Shown piece by piece: positions 58,022 through 64,000 of a stretch of DNA of 64,000 nt; within the stretch, counting starts at the first letter, position 1; each line of letters begins with the position of its first letter. The stretch is from contig NZ_QJRC01000076.1 in assembly GCF_013393325.1 (NCBI RefSeq), positions 57,166 to 121,165 of the forward strand, in the 5' to 3' direction. The stretch is from Pseudomonas hunanensis. Its GTDB lineage: Bacteria; Pseudomonadota; Gammaproteobacteria; Pseudomonadales; Pseudomonadaceae. The position numbers and the translations under genes were made by a program. The notes under the pieces are model-generated. The model was not told the origin of the DNA and ran no database searches. It saw only the letters and a program-made list of their open reading frames with translations.

Positions 58022-59587
58022 TCAGCGGTTGAACCGCTCCACCAACGAATACTGGCTCCCTGCCGTGCTGGTCAGTTCCTCGCTCAGCAGTGCCGAGTGC
58101 TGCGCCTGCTCGGCGGTCTGGTCGGCCAGTTCGGCAATGGTGCTGATGTTGCGGCTGATTTCGTCAGCCACTGCGGTCTGCTCCTCGGTCGCTGCGGCAA
58201 TCTGGGTGGCCATGTCGGTGATGTTGGCCACCGCTTCGCTGATCCCCACCAATGCTTCGTCAGCCTGCATCACCCGGTCGACACCTTCCTGCGCCTGGCG
58301 GTGGCCGGTTTCCATGGTCAGCACGGCATTGCTGGCGGTTTGTTGCAACTTGGCGATCAGACCGTGGATCTGCCCGGTGGATTCGGCGGTGCGCTGGGCC
58401 AGCTGGCGCACTTCATCGGCTACCACGGCAAAGCCGCGGCCCATTTCACCGGCACGCGCCGCTTCGATGGCCGCATTCAGCGCCAGCAGGTTGGTCTGGT
58501 CGGCGATACCCTTGATCACGTCGACCACGCCACCAATTTCATCGCTGTCCTTGGCCAGTTGCGTCACCGTCTGGCCGGTTTCGCCCACCGCCGCCGACAG
58601 GCGTTCAATGGCCTCGCGGGTTTCCCCGGCAATCTGCCGGCCCTGGCTGGTCAGGCGGTTGGCTTCCTGGGTGGCGTCGGCAGTACGCTGCACGTGGTTG
58701 GCCACTTCCTGAGTGGTGGCGGCCATCTGGTTTACCGCAGCGGCAACCTGCTCGGTCTCCACTCGCTGGCGTTCCAGCCCCGAGGAGCTCTTGTGCGCCA
58801 GGGCATCGGACTGACGCGCCTGGTCGCTGAGGTGCTCGGCACTGTCCTGCAGGCGGGTCAGGCAGGTTTTCATGCGGGCATCCTGGCTGAGCATGGCCAT
58901 TTCCAGGCGCGCCTGCACGCCACGGCTGTCGGTGTACATCTGTGCGATCAGCGGGTCGGAAGTGGTCTGTTCGGCCAGACGCAACAGGCGCTTGAGGCCG
59001 CGTTGCTGCCAGCTCAGGCCGAGCAGGCCCAAGGGCACGGATAGCCCGGCAGCCAGGGCAAAGCCCCAGGAATGGCCCAGCCAGTTGCCGATCAGGAAGC
59101 CTACCTGGCTGATGAGGATGAACGGCAGCCAGTCCTGCAGCACTGGCAGCCACTTGTCCCTGCGAGGTACGGCCGGCTTGCCCTGGTTGATGCGCTGGTA
59201 CAGGCCTTCGGCGCGACGGATCTGCTCGGCGGTGGGTTTGACTCGCACCGACTCGAAGCCGACAACTTGGTTGTTATCGAAGATGGGTGTGACGTAGGCG
59301 TTGACCCAGTAATGGTCGCCAGACTTGCAGCGGTTCTTGACGATACCCATCCATGGCTGGCCCTGCTTGAGGGTTTGCCACATGTGGGCAAACACTGCAG
59401 CCGGCACGTCGGGGTGGCGTACCAGGTTGTGCGGCGCGCCCGTCAGCTCTTCGCGGGTGAAACCGCTGATTTCGATGAAGGCATCGTTGCAGTAGGTGAT
59501 CACGCCCTTGGCGTTGGTGGTGGAGATCAACCGCTGCTGGGCAGGGAAAGTCCGTTCTCTCTGGGTAATCGGCTGGTTGTTACGCAT
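58022..59587 (-). CDS. aer2: Aer2-type PAS chemoreceptor (aerotaxis/energy taxis)
   Basis: A 521-residue methyl-accepting receptor. The N-terminal PAS domain (residues 5-120, with [23 protein letters not shown] and [19 protein letters not shown]) binds FAD in Aer proteins. A membrane hairpin (about residues 150-195) is followed by a linker and the cytoplasmic signalling domain with the hairpin tip [22 protein letters not shown]. The length and domain plan match the P. putida Aer2 protein, which mediates energy-dependent taxis. ATG 59587 gives that length; the frame stays open to 59626. It has a FliA-type promoter (59617-59643). Confidence 0.93.
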   Translation of the reverse strand: MRNNQPITQRERTFPAQQRLISTTNAKGVITYCNDAFIEISGFTREELTGAPHNLVRHPDVPAAVFAHMWQTLKQGQPWMGIVKNRCKSGDHYWVNAYVTPIFDNNQVVGFESVRVKPTAEQIRRAEGLYQRINQGKPAVPRRDKWLPVLQDWLPFILISQVGFLIGNWLGHSWGFALAAGLSVPLGLLGLSWQQRGLKRLLRLAEQTTSDPLIAQMYTDSRGVQARLEMAMLSQDARMKTCLTRLQDSAEHLSDQARQSDALAHKSSSGLERQRVETEQVAAAVNQMAATTQEVANHVQRTADATQEANRLTSQGRQIAGETREAIERLSAAVGETGQTVTQLAKDSDEIGGVVDVIKGIADQTNLLALNAAIEAARAGEMGRGFAVVADEVRQLAQRTAESTGQIHGLIAKLQQTASNAVLTMETGHRQAQEGVDRVMQADEALVGISEAVANITDMATQIAAATEEQTAVADEISRNISTIAELADQTAEQAQHSALLSEELTSTAGSQYSLVERFNR

Positions 59588-59616
59588 GGGTTGATAGTCC
59601 GCAGGGCTTTGGACGG

Positions 59617-59643
59617 TTATCGGCAAGCGGCTGGTTTTATTGA
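59617..59643 (-). promoter_or_regulatory. FliA (sigma-28) promoter of aer2
   Basis: On the minus strand TCAA (59643-59640), 15 bp, then GCCGATAA (59624-59617) matches the sigma-28 consensus exactly at the -10 element and with standard spacing. The start would fall near 59607, 20 bases before the aer2 ATG. It ties aer2 to flagellar gene expression. Confidence 0.85.
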
Positions 59644-59676
59644 ATGATTATTTAATGGAGCGTCGTGGGAGCTATG

Positions 59677-59726
59677 GCGCCTGTGAAATCGAGCGCCGCG
59701 CGGGCGGCGCTCGATTTCACAGGCGC
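59677..59726. repeat. Perfect 50-base hairpin (23-bp stem, 4-base loop)
   Basis: GCGCCTGTGAAATCGAGCGC begins the left arm (59677-59699), which pairs perfectly with 59704-59726 around GCGG. It lies between acnA and aer2, 22 bases after the acnA stop, and could stop or stabilise the acnA transcript despite lacking a T-run. The sequence looks like a dispersed intergenic repeat of P. putida, separate from the REP family. Confidence 0.85.
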
Positions 59727-59748
59727 TGCATATCTTCAGCCAGGCACC

Positions 59749-62490
<2,742 letters not shown>

Positions 62491-62584
62491 TGCCAACTCC
62501 TTCTGCACCGGTGCCCGGCAACTACTCACGGTTTGCCGGTAGCACCGCTCTGTATCGGTCCGCACGGCACGGACCTGGCTGAAT

Positions 62585-62616
62585 GGTCAGGTTAGACCGG
62601 TTTCGCCTAACTGACC
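62585..62616. repeat. Imperfect inverted repeat between acnA and rlmM
   Basis: GGTCA-G-GTTAG (62585-62595) pairs with CTAACTGACC (62607-62616), one bulged G aside, around 11 bases. It lies in the divergent acnA-rlmM region, 95 bases before the acnA start, and may be an operator or an mRNA leader hairpin. Confidence 0.5.
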
Positions 62617-62714
62617 CTTTTCTGGACCGGCGGGGCATGTCGCAGGTTCCGAACTTCCTTTATCATCGCCGCCCTGCCGGCGCCTGTGGTGCGCCAGCCG
62701 TAGTGGAGTGAGAA

Positions 62715-63779
62715 ATGAATACCCTGTTCATGCATTGCCGGCCCGGTTTCGAGGGTGAGGTTTGCGCCGAAATCAGCGAACATGCCGCCCGCCTGGGTGT
62801 TTCCGGCTATGCCAAAAGCAAGCCGCAAAGTGCCAGCGCCGAGTTTGTCTGCAGCGAGGAGGGCGGTGCCGAGCGGTTGATGGGGGAGCTGCGCTTCAAC
62901 CAGCTGATTTTCCCGCGGCAGTGGGCCCGTGGTGGTTTTGTCGAGCTGCCGGAAACTGACCGCATCAGTGTGCTGCTGTCGCAGCTGGCCGATTTCCCGG
63001 TGTTCGGCAGCCTGTGGCTGGAGGTGCTGGACAGCAATGAAGGCAAGGAATTGTCCACCTTCTGCCGCAAGTTCGAAGTGCCGTTGCGCAAGGCGCTGGA
63101 GAAGGCCGGCCGGCTGGTCGACGATGCCAGTCGGCCGCGCTTGCTGCTCAGCTTCATCAGTGGCCGGCGGGTCTTTGTCGGTGTTGCCCCAGCCAACAAC
63201 AGCGCGTTGTGGCCCATGGGGATTCCGCGCCTGAAGTTCCCCCGCGAGGCGCCTAGCCGTTCGACCCTCAAGCTGGAAGAAGCCTGGCATCAGTTCATCC
63301 CGCGTGAGCAGTGGGAACAGCGCCTGGGTGATGACATGACCGGCGTCGACCTGGGGGCCTCGCCGGGGGGATGGACCTATCAGCTGGTGCGCCGTGGCAT
63401 GTTGGTGACGGCGATCGACAACGGGCCGATGGCCGAAAGCCTGATGGATACTGGGCTGGTTCAGCACCTGATGGCTGATGGGTTCACCTGGCAGCCGAAG
63501 CAGCCGGTGGACTGGATGGTGTGCGACATCGTCGAGAAGCCGGCGCGTACTACCTCACTGATCGAGACCTGGCTGGGGGAGGGACTGTGTCGCGAGGCGG
63601 TGGTCAACTTGAAATTGCCGATGAAGCAGCGCTATGCCGAAGTACGGCGGCTGCTCGACCGCATGGAGGCGACGTTCAAGGCACGCAAAATTCGGGTGTC
63701 GATTGCTTGCAAGCAGCTGTATCACGACCGGGAGGAAGTGACTTGTCACCTGCGTCGGCTTGATTTGAAACCGCGCTAA
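62715..63779 (+). CDS. rlmM: 23S rRNA (C2498) 2'-O-ribose methyltransferase RlmM
   Basis: A 354-residue SAM-dependent methyltransferase acting on C2498 of 23S rRNA. An N-terminal THUMP-like part (MNTLFMHCRPGFEGEVCAEI) precedes the Rossmann domain with GVDLGASPGGWTYQLV (SAM loop, near residue 215), the acidic DWMVCDIVEKP motif and the catalytic-lysine-bearing NLKLPMKQRY. The K-D-K-E-type tetrad of 2'-O-methylases is complete as far as I can see. ATG 62715 follows GGAG. It stands alone, before the repeat at the end of the window. Confidence 0.95.
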   Translation: MNTLFMHCRPGFEGEVCAEISEHAARLGVSGYAKSKPQSASAEFVCSEEGGAERLMGELRFNQLIFPRQWARGGFVELPETDRISVLLSQLADFPVFGSLWLEVLDSNEGKELSTFCRKFEVPLRKALEKAGRLVDDASRPRLLLSFISGRRVFVGVAPANNSALWPMGIPRLKFPREAPSRSTLKLEEAWHQFIPREQWEQRLGDDMTGVDLGASPGGWTYQLVRRGMLVTAIDNGPMAESLMDTGLVQHLMADGFTWQPKQPVDWMVCDIVEKPARTTSLIETWLGEGLCREAVVNLKLPMKQRYAEVRRLLDRMEATFKARKIRVSIACKQLYHDREEVTCHLRRLDLKPR

Positions 63780-63793
63780 GCACAGCGCGCCTA

Positions 63794-63820
63794 GCTCTTT
63801 GCTCTTTGCTCTTTGCTCTT
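63794..63820. repeat. Short tandem repeat GCTCTTT
   Basis: Three exact copies of GCTCTTT (63794-63814) and a partial fourth (63815-63820) lie directly after rlmM, at the edge of a larger palindromic repeat. Copy number is likely to vary between strains. Confidence 0.85.
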
Positions 63821-63833
63821 GCTTCGGCTTTTG

Positions 63834-64000
63834 CTTCTAAGCGCGCGATAGTCCAGGCGACGCAGGTTGCGACTTCAGGAGGCCGAGCGCAGGGCTTGCG
63901 GAGGGAGGTGACGGGCATGGATGCCCGTCAAGCGCTGGGCCCCAGGATGGGGCCTGCAGCGCGGTCCTCCCGGGAGCAAGCCCGGAGCGAGGGGACCCCG
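63834..64000. repeat. Palindrome-rich dispersed repeat (partial, runs off the window)
   Basis: A non-coding, GC-rich block with nested perfect hairpins: TGACGGGCAT-GG-ATGCCCGTCA (63909-63930) and GGCCCCA-GGA-TGGGGCC (63938-63954), the latter embedded in GCGCT/AGCGC arms (63932-63936 with 63958-63962). Further on come TCCTCCCGGGAG and GCCCGGAGCGAGGGGACC. I recognise the type as a repeat often found between Pseudomonas genes. It has no supported reading frame and continues beyond 64000. Confidence 0.6.

Noticed and set aside
63676..63918. 80-residue minus-strand frame overlapping the rlmM end
   Set aside because: It runs antisense through rlmM and into the repeat; composition reflects the opposite strand of a real gene.

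Overview
The window is a GC-rich stretch of Pseudomonas chromosome. It most closely resembles the Pseudomonas putida group. Three things point there: the gene order crfX-cmpX-sigX-oprF-cobA-kinase-nasA-nasT-nasS-pyrD-rmf-rlmL, the 521-residue Aer2-type aerotaxis receptor, and the P. putida style REP palindromes between genes. All of it looks like core chromosome. I see no insertion sequence, prophage, CRISPR array, tRNA or rRNA gene.

Layout: 1-3748 is a carboxylate uptake block (truncated DctA-type symporter, CitMHS transporter, OprD-family porin). 3801-9023 has a CsbD-type stress protein and soxR, divergent from an RND efflux pair whose promoter carries a SoxR box. 9048-11517 has GntR, GNAT and LysR genes. 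11514-15551 is an iron-starvation cell-surface signalling unit (FecI sigma, FecR anti-sigma, TonB receptor with signalling domain). 15660-17921 is lysA with its divergent LysR regulator around a perfect palindrome. 17930-29678 is central metabolism: large NAD-glutamate dehydrogenase, PEP synthase and its regulator, a hydrolase, RraA and ZntB. 29766-32692 is the envelope-stress unit crfX-cmpX-sigX-oprF.

32789-38444 is a nitrate assimilation regulon on the minus strand: nasS-nasT, then nasA, a phosphatase-kinase fusion and cobA. Two -24/-12 (sigma-54) promoters and a complete two-hexaloop ANTAR antiterminator in front of nasA can be read directly from the sequence. The circuit is therefore nitrogen limitation (sigma-54) first, then nitrate release of NasT and antitermination. 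No nitrate or nitrite reductase gene is present in the cluster.

38582-47229 holds pyrD, rmf, rlmL, a CHASE/PAS/GGDEF cyclase, dacB and yggL. 47271-51529 is a BvgS/BvgA-type phosphorelay. 51813-57934 carries dgt, a YqjD/YqjE-type membrane operon, an ammonium transporter with a candidate NtrC site, a small thioredoxin-fold protein, an M15 peptidase, a small protein behind a perfect LexA box, and a pseudouridine synthase. 58022-63779 holds aer2 (with a near-consensus FliA promoter), acnA and rlmM. The window ends in a non-coding, highly palindromic repeat.

The best discovery candidates are the nasA leader with its sigma-54 promoter, the phosphatase-kinase fusion in the nitrate operon, the LexA-controlled orphan gene at 56690, and several perfect palindromes lying at promoters. 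Family assignments come from recalled motifs and not from database searches.
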